From Vagococcus acidifermentans (GTDB lineage: Bacteria > Bacillota > Bacilli > Lactobacillales > Vagococcaceae), in assembly GCF_003987655.1 (NCBI RefSeq), contig NZ_NGKC01000002.1, positions 1-64,000 of the forward strand: a DNA stretch of 64,000 nucleotides, read 5' to 3'. The notes beneath the pieces are model-generated. The model was not told the DNA's origin. It was given only the letters and a program-made list of their open reading frames with translations, and did not search any database. Both the position numbers and the translations under genes were made by a program. Shown here in pieces: positions 44,477 through 53,281 of the stretch; the stretch's first letter is position 1, and each line of letters starts with the position of its first letter.

Positions 44477-46480
44477 ATGAAATTAAAACACAAACCGCTT
44501 TTCCAGCCATTTAAGATAGGAAATGTGGAAATCAAAAATAAGTTTTGTATGGCACCGATGGGAACTTTGTCGCAGACTGACGAAACGAACAGTTACACTC
44601 CCGATGCGGTTGATTATTTTGCTGAAAGGGCTCGGGGCGGTGTAGGCTTGATTATTACGGGGGCAAACTGGGTAGAAAGCGAGATTGAAAAGCATAGGGA
44701 TGCATTTTTCCCAAGCCCTAATACTAATGAAGATGTCTATGAAAAAATAGGCAAAGAAATTGTTGATAAAGTCCATCCTTACGGGACAAAGATTTTTCTT
44801 CAACTGACAGCAGGGTTGGGGCGTAGTGCTTTGCCAACTGCTATACAAGGGAACGACTATGTTGCCCCATCGCCTATAATGAACCGCTGGATAGATGAAG
44901 AATGCCGGGAATTGACCACAGCTGAAGTGGAAAAAATTGTTGAAAGTTTTGGCGAAGCTGCATCGCTGGCTAAAAAAATCGGTTTTGACGGTGTAGAAGT
45001 GCATGCCATGCATGAAGGGTACTTACTGGATTGTTTTACCATGTCGTTGTTTAATCAGCGGACAGACAAGTATGGCGGAGATTTAAGAGGACGACTGACT
45101 TTTCCGCTTGAAATCTTGCAGACAATAAAAGAAAAATGCGGCAAAGATTTCCCGGTAATCTTGCGTTTTAGCATAAAAAGTTATGTCAAAGCGTTGAGGC
45201 AAGGTGCCGTTCCGGGAGAGGAATTTGAAGAGCTGGGCAGAGATGTCGCAGAATCGCTTGAAGCTGCAAAAATTTTGCAGGAAGCCGGCTATGATGCGTT
45301 TGACGCTGATGCAGGGACATACGATGCCTGGTATTGGGCGCACCCGCCGATGTATTTTGATAAAGGCATGTATTTGCCGCTGACAGAACAACTGAAAAAA
45401 GTTGCCACAGTGCCGGTTATTGTTGCAGGGCGGATGGAGAATCCGGATATGGCGGCTGATGCGCTTCAAAGCGGGAAAATAGACGCCGTGGGCTTAGGCA
45501 GGCAATTGCTGACAGATCCGGAGTATGTCAATAAAGTCATGACTGAGGACTTCATGGACATTCGTCCTTGCTTAGGGTGTCATGACGGCTGTTTCGGTCG
45601 GCTGCTTGAAGGCGGCAGAGGCTCATGTGCAGTGAATCCGCAATGCGGGCGCGAGCCGTTTACAAAAATCGAACGAGCTTGCCATCCTAAAAAAGTAGTT
45701 ATTGTCGGAGGCGGACCTGCCGGTTTGGAAGCCGCGCGCGTCAGTGCATTAAGAGGGCACGATGTCTCGCTGTTCGAAGCAAAAGACAGCTTAGGCGGTG
45801 CCTTATTAATCGGAGGGATTCCGTCCTTTAAGCAAGATGATTTGGATTTAGTCGAATGGTATAAGCACCAAATGGCTAAACTGCATGTTGACGTGCATTT
45901 GAACACGAAGGCAGATGCAGTACTTATCCTCGAACAGGAAGCAGATGCCATTTTCATCGCAGAGGGGTCAGAACCAATCGCCCTCAGTCTGCCGGGAATG
46001 GAAAAAAATCATGTGTGTTTGGCTGAGGATGTGTATCTGCAGCGTAGTCCTGTTTCTGAAGAATGTGTCATCATAGGCGGCGGCTTGGTCGGCTGTGAAC
46101 TGGCCCTTCATTTGTCGCTTCAAGGAAAAAAGGTGACAATTGTGGAGGTTCAGGAAGATATTTTACGTTCAGGCAAGCCGCTTGCCCCGATGAATGAGTG
46201 GATGCTTCGCGACCTGCTTGCATTCCACGAAGTGAAACTATTGACCAAAACGTCTGCTAAAGAAATCACTGAAACAGGACTGGTGATAGAAAACGACGGC
46301 AAAGAGGAAACACTGCCGACCCGTCATATTGTGGCAGCTATCGGCTATCGCTCCAAACAAGGGCTGTTTGAAGAGCTGCGCTGTATCTCTCCGTACGTCT
46401 TCAACATGGGAGACGGTGCCGCAATCGGCAATATCCGGGCTGCAATTTGGCACGGATTCGAATTAGGTAGAAATATTTGA
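44477..46480 (+). CDS. Old yellow enzyme / enoate reductase-like flavoenzyme (FMN, Fe-S, FAD)
   Basis: A 667-residue multi-cofactor reductase of the 2,4-dienoyl-CoA reductase/enoate reductase/BaiCD group. An FMN TIM barrel (1-360) opens with LFQPFKIGNVEIKNKFCMAPMG and has GFDGVEVHAMHEGYLLDCF. The 4Fe-4S cysteines lie in RPCLGCHDGCFG and SCAVNPQCG. The FAD domain starts at VVIVGGGPAGLEAARVSALR and an NAD-binding CVIIGGGLVGCELALHL follows. It likely reduces an activated C=C bond with NAD(P)H; substrate unknown. ATG 44477 follows AAAGGAG. Confidence 0.88.
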   Translation: MKLKHKPLFQPFKIGNVEIKNKFCMAPMGTLSQTDETNSYTPDAVDYFAERARGGVGLIITGANWVESEIEKHRDAFFPSPNTNEDVYEKIGKEIVDKVHPYGTKIFLQLTAGLGRSALPTAIQGNDYVAPSPIMNRWIDEECRELTTAEVEKIVESFGEAASLAKKIGFDGVEVHAMHEGYLLDCFTMSLFNQRTDKYGGDLRGRLTFPLEILQTIKEKCGKDFPVILRFSIKSYVKALRQGAVPGEEFEELGRDVAESLEAAKILQEAGYDAFDADAGTYDAWYWAHPPMYFDKGMYLPLTEQLKKVATVPVIVAGRMENPDMAADALQSGKIDAVGLGRQLLTDPEYVNKVMTEDFMDIRPCLGCHDGCFGRLLEGGRGSCAVNPQCGREPFTKIERACHPKKVVIVGGGPAGLEAARVSALRGHDVSLFEAKDSLGGALLIGGIPSFKQDDLDLVEWYKHQMAKLHVDVHLNTKADAVLILEQEADAIFIAEGSEPIALSLPGMEKNHVCLAEDVYLQRSPVSEECVIIGGGLVGCELALHLSLQGKKVTIVEVQEDILRSGKPLAPMNEWMLRDLLAFHEVKLLTKTSAKEITETGLVIENDGKEETLPTRHIVAAIGYRSKQGLFEELRCISPYVFNMGDGAAIGNIRAAIWHGFELGRNI

Positions 46481-46532
46481 TTTGCTAATTTCCATTCATA
46501 TCAGTGTGTCACTTTTATAGTAAAATCAATAG

Positions 46533-46571
46533 AACAGGACTTGCTGTTGCTGTAAGGCAAGTCCTGTTTTT
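46533..46571 (+). terminator. Terminator of the flavoenzyme gene
   Basis: AACAGGACTTGC/GCAAGTCCTGTT stem (12 bp) followed by TTTTATT. Confidence 0.85.
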
Positions 46572-46730
46572 ATTAATATGCCATTGAAGGAAGTGTATTT
46601 CCAGTAACTGAGGGGCTGAGTGCACGCAATATATGCTGGTATAGCAGGTTCGATTTTAATCCCGGTTAAAAACTCTTGTATTGATGTATCATTTACAGGC
46701 GATTCAAGAAAAAATAATTTTGTACGGTAC

Positions 46731-46758
46731 TTATCAAAATGATGTTTCATGTTATAAT
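46731..46758 (+). promoter_or_regulatory. Promoter of the lysine-tailed protein gene
   Basis: TTATCA (46731-46736), 16 bases, and TATAAT (46753-46758) preceded by TG (extended -10). Confidence 0.55.
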
Positions 46759-46855
46759 AGCACGCGTATGCTTGTACTGAAAAGGACAAACTATCTTTCA
46801 GGTATTGGCAAAATATTTACGGCAAAGCCGAGAAAGAAGGAAGTGTAAAATTAGC

Positions 46856-47479
46856 ATGGCAGAATGGTCACAACGAACAGAGACATATATTTACAATCAG
46901 GTGAACGGCTGGCTTGAGGAATACTTTGAAGAAAATCAGCAAGTGCAACTAGAACCAAAAACTCCAGATGAAAGCATTGCTTTTTATGTCAATTTGTTTT
47001 CGGAGAGCATGTATAACTATCACCTTAAAACACCGAAATCGTGGACAGCAACTGCAGCATATGACATCGTATCATGGTATTTTCCAACTAAAGTTCTGTT
47101 AAATGAAAAGGAAGCAAAACAAGTGATTCCGACGTTAGTGTCATTTACCGAATTTTTAGGCAGTAAGGGATATATCCGGAATGCAAAAACAATTGTAAAA
47201 GCACTCAATGAAGCAAAAGAAGAATTTTTTGATGTCTTACAAAACCCGGAGCTGTTTGGTACGGCCAAGCAATTTGCGATGAGGGCACAAGAAGAAGGTG
47301 TGGATGTTTCTGATTATGACCAGCTGCGCGAGTTTGCTGCATACGAAAATTTTACCAATAGCCAGCAGGAAAATGTATTATCCGACACCGTGGATATAGA
47401 TGTACTGTTAGCGAGGCAGCAGAAGAAAATTCAAAACAAGATAACTAAATTGAAAAAGAAAAAAAGAAGAAAAAAATAA
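46856..47479 (+). CDS. Uncharacterised helical protein with lysine-rich tail
   Basis: 207 residues, mostly helical, with no membrane segment and no catalytic motif I recognise. The central part (LGSKGYIRNAKTIVKALNEAKEEFFDVL... then GTAKQFAMRAQEEGVDVSD) resembles helical domains seen next to SEC-C motifs in Firmicute proteins, but no SEC-C cysteines are present. The last 20 residues are almost all lysine and arginine, suggesting nucleic-acid binding. ATG 46856 follows AAGGAAG. Confidence 0.6.
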   Translation: MAEWSQRTETYIYNQVNGWLEEYFEENQQVQLEPKTPDESIAFYVNLFSESMYNYHLKTPKSWTATAAYDIVSWYFPTKVLLNEKEAKQVIPTLVSFTEFLGSKGYIRNAKTIVKALNEAKEEFFDVLQNPELFGTAKQFAMRAQEEGVDVSDYDQLREFAAYENFTNSQQENVLSDTVDIDVLLARQQKKIQNKITKLKKKKRRKK

Positions 47480-47530
47480 GTGCTGTCAGGCTGACGCATA
47501 TAAAAGAAATTTGAAAAAAACTATTTATAA

Positions 47531-47573
47531 AAAAGCAGAAAAACTCTACATCATACGGTTTTTCTGCTTTTTA
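47531..47573. terminator. Bidirectional terminator
   Basis: AAAAGCAGAAAAAC/GTTTTTCTGCTTTT stem between convergent genes. Confidence 0.85.
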
Positions 47574-47597
47574 TTAGCTGGTTCACGAGCATTAGTT

Positions 47598-49463
47598 TTA
47601 ATGTGCGAAAGCAGGACTTCTTACTTGGGAATCCGTGTGAGTTAAAAATTGACTCTTATACAAATCAGCATACATTCCGTCGTGTTGCATCAACTCTTCG
47701 TGGTTTCCTGTTTCTATAATATTTCCCTTATCCATGACCAAAATCAAATCAGCGTTACGAATTGTAGATAATCGGTGAGCAATAACAAAACTGGTCCGTC
47801 CTTTCATAAGGTTGGCAATAGCTTCTTGTATCTTAACTTCCGTCAATGTATCAATATTGGATGTGGCTTCGTCAAGGATTAGCACAGGCGGGTCTGCCAG
47901 AGCGGTTCTTGCGATTGTCAATAGTTGTTGCTGGCCTTGGGAGACAATACTTGCTTCACTGGAAATGACCGTATCATACCCGTCAGGCATATTTTCAATA
48001 AATTGATGACATTGGGCTAATTTGCAAGCTTTTATAATTTGTTCGCGGGTTGCCAGTTTGTTTCCATAGGCGATATTGTCTGCAACTGTACCTTCAAACA
48101 GCCATGTGTCCTGTAAAACCATCCCAAACATTTGACGGACTTTTTTTCGGGTCATATCTCGTATATCGATACCGTCGAAGCTGATTGTTCCCGAATTGAT
48201 TTCATAGAACCTCATTAACAAATTAATTAACGTCGTTTTGCCGGCGCCTGTGGGTCCAACAATCGCAATCATCTGTTTTGGTTTAGTCTCAAAATTGACA
48301 GCGTTCATGATGAGGTGGGAGTCATTGTATCCGAAAGCAACGTCTTTGAAGACTATTCTGCCTTTGGGTTTGCTAATATTGGCTGGCTGATCTGTGTCCG
48401 GCACGGCATCATCCATATCGATTATTTGGTATACTCGCTCGATTGATGCCAATGATGCTTGAAACGAATTAATAATAAAGGAAGTTTCCGTTATTGGCTC
48501 TGAAACTTGCGAAACATACTGCAGATAGGCTTGTACTACTCCAACAGATAAAAAGCCTTGAATTGCCAAATACCCGCCATATACGGCACTGACGATAAAT
48601 GCAATCTGGTTCAGAAAACGGATTGCCGGATAAATGGCGTAATTCATGAACATTGCTTTAAGATGCGCTTCATGTTGCTTTTCATTCGCCTCAACTATTT
48701 TTTCAAAAGATTCTTCTTGCTGATTAAACACTTTAATCAGCATATTACCGCTGAACATTTCCTCGGCAATACTATTAAACACCCCTAACGTCTCGAAGTT
48801 CTCAGCAAAAGAGGCTTGGCTTTTCTGAGAAATTTTTACGGTAAAATATGAGCTGACTATCATTAAAACCAGCACAATGACTGTTAACCTCGGGTTGATC
48901 CAAAGCATCAATCCCAGGCCGATAATGATATTGAAAACAGCCGACAGGAATTGATTAAATCCTACAACCAGTATTTCAGCAATTCTTTCAATATCAACTG
49001 AATTTCTGCTCAAAATTTCGCCTACTTTGACATCGTCATAAAACTTCAACGGCAATCTAGTCATTTTGCCAGTAATCATTTCTCGTAAATAAGTGCCGCT
49101 CTCTTCGCTGACTCGGGCCATAATCCTTTCTTGAATGAACAAGACAATGAACGTTATCACTGAAGCAGCTGTCAGCGCAAGGAGCGGTTCGGTAATGACT
49201 TCGATTACCTGCCCCACTGTAAAATTTCCGATACCGAACTGGGATATTAACGCTGCTACATTGTCAATGGCGATTCCCATAAACCAAGGGATGAGTGTAT
49301 ACATGACACTGCCCAAAGCTGCCATGATTAATACGACAATCATTTTAGTTTTGGTTCTTAGAAGTAGCGTGACAAATAGGAACAATGCCCGTTTAATATC
49401 GTGCGGCTTTTCGGTGGCACGATTTTTTTGAGTTTTGGTTTTCGTCTTCAGTATATTAATCAT
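47598..49463 (-). CDS. Heterodimeric ABC exporter, subunit with canonical Walker B (BmrD/LmrD-like)
   Basis: A 621-residue half transporter: six membrane helices (about 30-330) and an ATPase domain (about 370-605) with Walker A GPTGAGKTT, Q-loop, a degenerate signature SQGQQQL, and Walker B LILDEATSNID with the catalytic glutamate. Its partner is encoded 12 bases upstream. In such pairs one site is degenerate and one hydrolyses ATP; here this subunit supplies the glutamate and the partner the good signature. Multidrug export is the likely role by family. Confidence 0.88.
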   Translation of the reverse strand: MINILKTKTKTQKNRATEKPHDIKRALFLFVTLLLRTKTKMIVVLIMAALGSVMYTLIPWFMGIAIDNVAALISQFGIGNFTVGQVIEVITEPLLALTAASVITFIVLFIQERIMARVSEESGTYLREMITGKMTRLPLKFYDDVKVGEILSRNSVDIERIAEILVVGFNQFLSAVFNIIIGLGLMLWINPRLTVIVLVLMIVSSYFTVKISQKSQASFAENFETLGVFNSIAEEMFSGNMLIKVFNQQEESFEKIVEANEKQHEAHLKAMFMNYAIYPAIRFLNQIAFIVSAVYGGYLAIQGFLSVGVVQAYLQYVSQVSEPITETSFIINSFQASLASIERVYQIIDMDDAVPDTDQPANISKPKGRIVFKDVAFGYNDSHLIMNAVNFETKPKQMIAIVGPTGAGKTTLINLLMRFYEINSGTISFDGIDIRDMTRKKVRQMFGMVLQDTWLFEGTVADNIAYGNKLATREQIIKACKLAQCHQFIENMPDGYDTVISSEASIVSQGQQQLLTIARTALADPPVLILDEATSNIDTLTEVKIQEAIANLMKGRTSFVIAHRLSTIRNADLILVMDKGNIIETGNHEELMQHDGMYADLYKSQFLTHTDSQVRSPAFAH

Positions 49464-49475
49464 ATAAGAAAACTC

Positions 49476-51203
49476 CTATTCTATAATAAATTGTGATTTA
49501 GCAAATTTTTTATAAGTGTCGTTATTTTGAATCAAGTCATCGTGTTGACCTATCCCGATAATTCTGCCATTGTCCATAACAATAATGTTATCAGCGTGCA
49601 TGATAGAACTGACTCGTTGTGCAATAATCAGAAGAGCCTTGTCTTTTAAATGCTGCTTTAAGGCACTTCTTAATGTTGCATCTGTTTTGTAATCCAAGGC
49701 GGAAAAACTATCATCAAAAATATACAACTGACTAGGTTTGCTCAACGCTCGCGCAATGCTGATTCGTTGCTTTTGTCCGCCGGAGAAATTTGCTCCGCCT
49801 CTGGCAACGGTTGACTTATAGCCGTCGTCCAGTTTAGCGATAAAGTCGTCAGCCTGAGCGATTTTAGACGCATGGACCATCTCTTCATCGCTTAAATCCT
49901 GATTATGGTATTTGATGTTTGCTTCAATCGTACCGCTGAAAAGCAGTGCTTTTTGCGGGACGTAACTGATATTGTCTCTCAAAAAATGTTGAGACAGCAG
50001 CCGGATATCTGTCCCGAAATATTTGACTGTACCATGACTTGGGTCAAATAGTCTAAGAATCAATTTTGCAATCGTGCTTTTGCCAGAGCCGGTAGCTCCG
50101 ATGACAGCGACAGTTTCACCGCGCCTGATTGAAAACGAAATGTCATTGATTGCATAATTATCCCGGCCATCGTAATCAAAAGAGATATTTTCAAATGTAA
50201 TCACTTTATTTGTATCGCTGTCAATTATATTATCCGGGGATTTGCTGACATCTTTGATCGTCTCGTCGAAAGATAATATGTCCTCTATCCGCAATAAAGC
50301 GGCATATGCTCTAGGCAACATGACGATGACCAAAGCAGACATGATAAATGTCAGGATTGCCAACGTAGTATATTCTATAACAGCTGTCACCTGACCAATC
50401 GGTATAGCGCCGGAGGGGACTTTTATCAATCCAAACCACAAAATAGCTATCATTGAGAATCCCAGCAATGAATAGGCGGCAGGCGTTAAGTAGGCAAACA
50501 ATTTATTAATGTGAATCATATTGTTTGCGTAGTCTTTAAATGTATTGTTTGTTCGTTTCTCTTCATAGGTTGAGTTGTCAAACGCTCTGATAATTCGGAC
50601 GCCAATAAAGAATTCTCTCAAAACCAGCATCATTTGGTCTAAATAGGTCTGAATGGATTGCAAATATGGAAACGACAGCCAAGTAACAATACCAGCGGCT
50701 AGTATGAACAAACCGACTACAATCATCGCTATCCACCCCATTTCGGGGGAAATCATAAACGACATGATGATACAGATAATTCCAACGATGGGCCCCGGTA
50801 AAATCATCTGAAAAATCATGACAACGACTTGCTGAACATTGACCACGTCAGACGTGATTCTGGATGTCAGTGCCGATGTGCCGTAGTTTTCAACGTCAGT
50901 CACCGCTAAATGCTGCACCTTTCTAAAAATAGATAAGCGCAAAGAGGTCCCAAATTTGGTTGCGATGACAGACGAGTAGTAACTGCACGCCAATGCAACT
51001 AGAACGCCGACTATAGAAACCATCAGCATTTCAATACCAAGTCTCCGAACAACATGAAAATCGTTCATGATGATGCCGTCATCAATAATATGTGCAACAA
51101 GATAGGGAATGTACAATATCGTCGCAAACTGAATTGCTAAAAGTGTTAACGTCCCAAAAAATAAGAATGTATTTTCCCGAATGAACTGCTTGATTAATCT
51201 CAT
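49476..51203 (-). CDS. Heterodimeric ABC exporter, subunit with degenerate catalytic site (BmrC/LmrC-like)
   Basis: A 575-residue half transporter with six membrane helices and an ATPase domain. Walker A is GATGSGKST and the signature NFSGGQKQR is intact, but Walker B is YIFDDSFSALD, with Asp in place of the catalytic Glu. That is the degenerate partner in BmrCD/LmrCD-type exporters. ATG 51203 follows AAAGGTGAGG; the frame remains open upstream to 51359 but that part is leader with a terminator. It is first gene of the operon, so the leader attenuator would control both subunits. Confidence 0.88.
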   Translation of the reverse strand: MRLIKQFIRENTFLFFGTLTLLAIQFATILYIPYLVAHIIDDGIIMNDFHVVRRLGIEMLMVSIVGVLVALACSYYSSVIATKFGTSLRLSIFRKVQHLAVTDVENYGTSALTSRITSDVVNVQQVVVMIFQMILPGPIVGIICIIMSFMISPEMGWIAMIVVGLFILAAGIVTWLSFPYLQSIQTYLDQMMLVLREFFIGVRIIRAFDNSTYEEKRTNNTFKDYANNMIHINKLFAYLTPAAYSLLGFSMIAILWFGLIKVPSGAIPIGQVTAVIEYTTLAILTFIMSALVIVMLPRAYAALLRIEDILSFDETIKDVSKSPDNIIDSDTNKVITFENISFDYDGRDNYAINDISFSIRRGETVAVIGATGSGKSTIAKLILRLFDPSHGTVKYFGTDIRLLSQHFLRDNISYVPQKALLFSGTIEANIKYHNQDLSDEEMVHASKIAQADDFIAKLDDGYKSTVARGGANFSGGQKQRISIARALSKPSQLYIFDDSFSALDYKTDATLRSALKQHLKDKALLIIAQRVSSIMHADNIIVMDNGRIIGIGQHDDLIQNNDTYKKFAKSQFIIE

Positions 51204-51244
51204 GATGTTATCCTCACCTTTTTGAAAATGTGTTTTTAGTATGC

Positions 51245-51306
51245 TAAAAAAAATAGGACATGGAGTACGCTTCTTCGCATTGCCTACGAAGCGTACTTCA
51301 CGTCCT
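51245..51306 (-). promoter_or_regulatory. Leader terminator (attenuator) of the ABC exporter operon
   Basis: On the minus strand AGGAC-GTGA-AGTACGCTTC pairs with GAAGCGTACT-CCAT-GTCCT (about 18 pairs) and is followed by ATTTTTTTT, an intrinsic terminator about 40 bases before the first start codon. An earlier hairpin CTAATTGTC/GACATTAG shares its last bases with the terminator stem and could act in an alternative fold. Confidence 0.75.
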
Positions 51307-51349
51307 AATGTCACCCGGCAGCGACAATTAGCGTTTGTTAAGTCCCCTG

Positions 51350-51378
51350 ATAATAGCACGGTCTTTTTTTGTGGTCAA
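51350..51378 (-). promoter_or_regulatory. Promoter of the ABC exporter operon
   Basis: Minus-strand TTGACC (51378-51373), 17-base spacer and TATTAT (51355-51350). Transcription would start near 51343, giving a leader of about 140 bases that contains the attenuator. Confidence 0.75.
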
Positions 51379-51772
51379 GAAAAAATAACATTTTTTAGAA
51401 AAATATCATAAGACTGATATGTTATATAATTTAAAAACAAAAGTTATCTAAATGATACATAGGAGTTGTGTTCGTTGCTTCAACTGTCCAGTAAACCGAT
51501 GTTAAACATGTGAGCAAAAAAAGAACGGACAACATTTTTACAAACAAAATGTGGGGTGTTTATGGATTATGATGTGACAGGCTTGTAAGTAGTAGTTGGC
51601 CGCTTCTTGTAGAAAACAGTAAAAGCATCTATTGAAACTTGACAAGCAATTTTGTTCATTGATAAGCAGCTGATGTCAGATATCATTCGGTCAGGAAATT
51701 GCTCATTATTGATAAATATGTTATTTTGTGGGTAGATGAAAATCAAGTCATATCTTTGAGAGGAAGAAGCGT
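51379..51772. other. Gene-free stretch between the ABC operon and the reductase gene
   Basis: TATAAT at 51424-51429 and TAGGAGT near 51461 on the + strand precede only very short frames (8-12 codons, for instance from TTG near 51476). They may be remnants or a short leader; nothing firm can be called. Confidence 0.4.
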
Positions 51773-52297
51773 ATGAGCGTTATTTTTTATGGGTGTGTGA
51801 GTCTGGACGGCTATTTGGCTGATAAAAATCATGGACTGGGATGGCTGCATGCCTCCGGTTCTCCGGAAGAAACAGAGTATGACGCATTTTACAAGACTAT
51901 CGACATCGTAGTTATGGGCAGGCGAACGTTTGACGAGGTCAGCAAGCTGGGTTCTGTAGCGGATATATACCCGACGACTACGAACTATGTGTTCACCAGC
52001 CGTAATGACCTTGAAGCGGAAGGGATACAGACGTTTTCAGGAGACGTCGTGACCTTTATTCAAAAAATAGCAGCTGATAAGCGGATATGGCTTGTCGGCG
52101 GCGGCGGGTTGCTGGCACCGCTGCTGGAGGCGCAATTAGTCGACAGGATGTATATCCAAATTGCACCAGTCATTCTTGGTGATGGTATTCCTTTATTTCA
52201 GAAGCACCCATACAGCAGGCGGTTTGTCCTGTCCGACGTCAAACGCTACGGCCAGTTTGCAGAACTTGTGTATGACAGGCTGCCGGCAAACACTTGA
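51773..52297 (+). CDS. Dihydrofolate reductase-fold protein (RibD C-terminal family)
   Basis: A 174-residue protein of the RibD_C/YyaP-like group: opening MSVIFYGCVSLDGYLADKNH, VVMGRRTFDEV and the glycine loop IWLVGGGGLLAPLLE for NADPH. Such stand-alone proteins reduce unknown substrates; they are not true DHFR. GAGAGGAAG precedes ATG 51773. It begins a run of three small genes ahead of the AraC-GH39-like regulator. Confidence 0.85.
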   Translation: MSVIFYGCVSLDGYLADKNHGLGWLHASGSPEETEYDAFYKTIDIVVMGRRTFDEVSKLGSVADIYPTTTNYVFTSRNDLEAEGIQTFSGDVVTFIQKIAADKRIWLVGGGGLLAPLLEAQLVDRMYIQIAPVILGDGIPLFQKHPYSRRFVLSDVKRYGQFAELVYDRLPANT

Positions 52298-52362
52298 CCT
52301 TGAAAAATTGTGGCAGATTTTCTCATAAAACGGACGGTAGAAGACTTTTTTCGGGGGAAAAC

Positions 52363-52812
52363 ATGAAAACAATCATTGTGTATGAATCCACCCATCACGG
52401 TAATACTAAAAAACTGGTGGATGCGATAGCGGCTGCTCATCACGTAGCAATTATTGACGTGACAGCTGCTGCGCGTGCTGATTTGTCGCAGTATGAGACC
52501 ATCGGCATCGCGTCCGGCGTTGCCTTCGGTAAATTGTATGCGGCGAGCGAGGCGTTTGTTGCAGAAGGGCTGCCAGAGGGGAAAAATGTGTTTTTTCTTT
52601 ACACATGCGGCAAGGACAGCGGAAAATATGCGGACAAGGTCTCGGCACTTGCTGAACAAAAGAATTGTAGAGTGCTTGGTGTGTATGGCTGTTTAGGGTA
52701 TGACACTTATGGTCCCTTTAGATTTATCGGCGGTATCGCCAAAGGACATCCGAACAGCGAAGATGTGGCGCAGGCGGTAGCCTTTGTCGGGAATATACTC
52801 AAAAATAAATGA
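52363..52812 (+). CDS. Flavodoxin family protein
   Basis: A 149-residue flavodoxin-like protein. The FMN phosphate loop is YESTHHGNTKKLVDAI, and the flavin-contact loops TCGKDSGKY and GCLGYDTYGPFRFIGG follow. It is probably a one- or two-electron carrier or FMN-dependent oxidoreductase. ATG 52363 follows GGGGGA. The frame stays open upstream to 52294 but without a ribosome binding site. Confidence 0.82.
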   Translation: MKTIIVYESTHHGNTKKLVDAIAAAHHVAIIDVTAAARADLSQYETIGIASGVAFGKLYAASEAFVAEGLPEGKNVFFLYTCGKDSGKYADKVSALAEQKNCRVLGVYGCLGYDTYGPFRFIGGIAKGHPNSEDVAQAVAFVGNILKNK

Positions 52813-52830
52813 CATCACGGAGGGATAGCA

Positions 52831-53214
52831 ATGAAAATCGAACATGTAGCAATGTATGTCAATGATTTGGAACGAGCAAGAGCCTTCTTTATGACGTATT
52901 TAGGAGCAGTCTCAAATGATGAATATCATAATAAACAGACAGGCTTCCGCTCTTATTTTCTTTCATTTGACGATGGCGCGAGGCTGGAAATCATGACACG
53001 GCCGGCGATGGAAGATGCGGAAAAAACATTGGCAAGAACAGGCCTGATTCATATCGCATTTAGTGTCGGCAGCAAGGAGAAAGTCGATGAACTGACAACC
53101 ATGTTAAAGCAAGACGGATTTGAGGTCATCAGCGGTCCCCGCACGACGGGTGACGGCTACTATGAGAGCTGCGTCGTCGGCATTGAGGGCAACCAAATCG
53201 AGATTACGGTTTGA
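52831..53214 (+). CDS. VOC (glyoxalase/bleomycin resistance) superfamily protein
   Basis: A 127-residue single-domain VOC protein with the paired beta-alpha-beta-beta-beta modules. MKIEHVAMYVNDLERARAFF opens the first and GLIHIAFSVGSKEKVDEL the second; candidate metal ligands are H5, E56-like and H74-region residues and the late IEITV glutamate. The substrate is unknown. GGAGGGA precedes ATG 52831. Confidence 0.85.
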   Translation: MKIEHVAMYVNDLERARAFFMTYLGAVSNDEYHNKQTGFRSYFLSFDDGARLEIMTRPAMEDAEKTLARTGLIHIAFSVGSKEKVDELTTMLKQDGFEVISGPRTTGDGYYESCVVGIEGNQIEITV

Positions 53215-53281
53215 CATTGACGTTGTCGAACAGCCGATGATAAAATTGAGGCAGTCATTTCAGAAAAGGATAGAAGCGGCG

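Noticed and set aside
46526-46789. 87-codon minus-strand frame after the flavoenzyme gene
   Set aside because: It is made largely of the terminator stem and the promoter region of the next gene, and has no ribosome binding site.
51204-51359. 52-residue N-terminal extension of the first ABC exporter subunit
   Set aside because: The frame crosses the leader terminator, has no ribosome binding site, and the extra residues do not belong to the family.
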